A stretch of DNA of 64,000 nucleotides from JAIBJN01 sp963775625. GTDB taxonomy: Bacteria; Actinomycetota; Thermoleophilia; Gaiellales; Gaiellaceae. Numbering within the stretch: the stretch's first letter is position 1; every line of letters begins with the position of its first letter. The notes beneath the pieces were generated by a model. The model was given only the letters and a program-made list of their open reading frames with translations. It was not told the DNA's origin and made no database searches. The DNA is taken from contig CAVZJM010000004.1 in assembly GCA_963775625.1 (NCBI GenBank), forward strand, positions 124,001-188,000, written 5' to 3'. The position numbers were made by a program, and so were the translations under genes. Positions 63,295-64,000 of this stretch are shown piece by piece.

Positions 63295-63981
63295 GTGCCC
63301 TGGCGGGACTGGATCCGGACGGTGGAGATCGAGCCCTCGCTGTACGCGGCCGACTTCACCCGCCTGGGCGACCAGGTGCGCTACCTCCTGAACGCCGGAG
63401 CGCGTGTCTTTCACTTCGACGTCGGCGACGGGCATTTCGTGGAGCCGATCACGATCGGCCCGATCGTTCTCCGCGCGATCGCGCCGATGATCCACGAGGG
63501 CGGCGGCGTCATCGACGTCCATCTCATGGTCACGAACCCGGAGCACCACTTCCCGCATGTCAAGGATGCCGGAGGTGACAGCGTCACCTTCCACGTCGAG
63601 GTCTGCGAGGAGCCGTGGAACGCGATCGCGCTCGCGCGCTCGCACGACCTCGGCGTCGGCGTCGCCTTCAACCCGGAGACGCGGGTCGGGGACGCCGTCG
63701 CGGCCTCGCTCGGGGCCGATCTGGTCCTCTGCATGAGCATCCGTCCCGGCTACTCGGGCCAGGAGTTCATGCCCGAGGCGCTCGAGCGGATTCGCGAGCT
63801 CCGCTCCCAGCTCCACGAGCGGGTCGTGGTGCAGGTCGACGGCGGCATCACGCACGAGAACGTCCACAAGGTCTACGAGGCCGGGGCCGAGGCGATCGTG
63901 GCCGGGACGGCCGTCTTCGGGTTCGAGGACATCAACCGCGCCTACCATCGGCTCGTCCGCAAGCTCGCCCCGGATGACTGA
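63295..63981 (+). CDS. rpe: Ribulose-phosphate 3-epimerase
   Basis: A 228-residue TIM-barrel enzyme from GTG 63295. Motifs: EIEPSLYAADFTRLGDQV, FHFDVGDGHFVEPITIGP (metal Asp), IDVHLMVTNPE, SIRPGYSGQEFMPEALERI, VQVDGGITHENV. Interconverts ribulose and xylulose 5-phosphates. Overlaps the next gene by eight bases. Confidence 0.94.
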   Translation: MPWRDWIRTVEIEPSLYAADFTRLGDQVRYLLNAGARVFHFDVGDGHFVEPITIGPIVLRAIAPMIHEGGGVIDVHLMVTNPEHHFPHVKDAGGDSVTFHVEVCEEPWNAIALARSHDLGVGVAFNPETRVGDAVAASLGADLVLCMSIRPGYSGQEFMPEALERIRELRSQLHERVVVQVDGGITHENVHKVYEAGAEAIVAGTAVFGFEDINRAYHRLVRKLAPDD

Positions 63982-64000
63982 GGCCGGATGGCTCGAGCGC
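63974..64000 (+). CDS. ribD: Start of next gene, probably RibD
   Basis: Only nine codons are present (MTEAGWLER), from ATG 63974, overlapping the rpe end. This resembles the usual N-terminus of the riboflavin deaminase/reductase RibD, a common neighbour of rpe. Too short to confirm. Confidence 0.4.

Overview
The window reads as chromosomal DNA of a high-GC actinobacterium. The best fit is a soil lineage near class Thermoleophilia (Gaiellales/Solirubrobacterales). That placement is inferred from GC-rich codon use, many GTG/TTG starts, a class II DAHP synthase, a UvrD helicase with an HRDC tail, aerobic CO-dehydrogenase genes, and the gene order scpAB - rluB - trpS - aroF/tyrA/aroA - cmk - plsC - der - gpsA - metK - priA - def - fmt - rsmB - rpe. 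No rRNA, tRNA, CRISPR array or complete insertion sequence was recognised.

Region 1 (1-9.6 kb) is one tightly packed operon for molybdenum hydroxylases. It begins inside a form I CO dehydrogenase in coxM-S-L order, whose large subunit carries the AYRCSFR active-site motif. Two XdhC-family maturation factors follow, one fused to a metal-binding YHS domain, then the membrane-anchor protein CoxG. A second, form II enzyme (coxS-L-M, AYRGAGR motif) comes next. Most junctions are GTGA or TTGA overlaps, which suggests translational coupling. Region 2 (9.7-15.3 kb) holds a membrane metallophosphoesterase and a third molybdenum hydroxylase of xanthine-dehydrogenase type with a cupin. Adenine deaminase lies 3.3 kb further on.

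Region 3 (15.3-37.3 kb) is accessory. It contains a broken quinone oxidoreductase, a nuclease-like lipoprotein, a broken c-di-GMP-binding MshEN protein, adenine deaminase, a NERD-like protein, a broken RecB-like nuclease/helicase, HicAB, two VapBC pairs, a DUF3800 protein, an XRE/nucleotidyltransferase pair, UvrD2, a PAS-GGDEF-EAL protein, an Lrp regulator and a broken EamA exporter. Two features stand out. First, about nine genes are interrupted by single-base frameshifts that are almost all insertions, while neighbouring genes are clean. Second, a two-gene micro-module of unknown function, encoding an acidic and a basic small protein, occurs twice. One copy lies beside a degenerate duplicate of the nuclease/helicase tail.

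Region 4 (37.3-64 kb) is core genome: dnaE, lgt, scpAB, rluB, trpS, the aromatic pathway (class II DAHP synthase, TyrA, AroA), cmk, plsC, der, gpsA, metK, a DtxR-type regulator, priA, def, fmt, rsmB, rpe and the start of a probable ribD. Its intergenic gaps hold a set of long imperfect hairpins, mostly about 170-195 bp plus one 64-bp mini version. They usually begin at or next to the stop codon of the preceding gene, and their outer arms differ in sequence while remaining paired.
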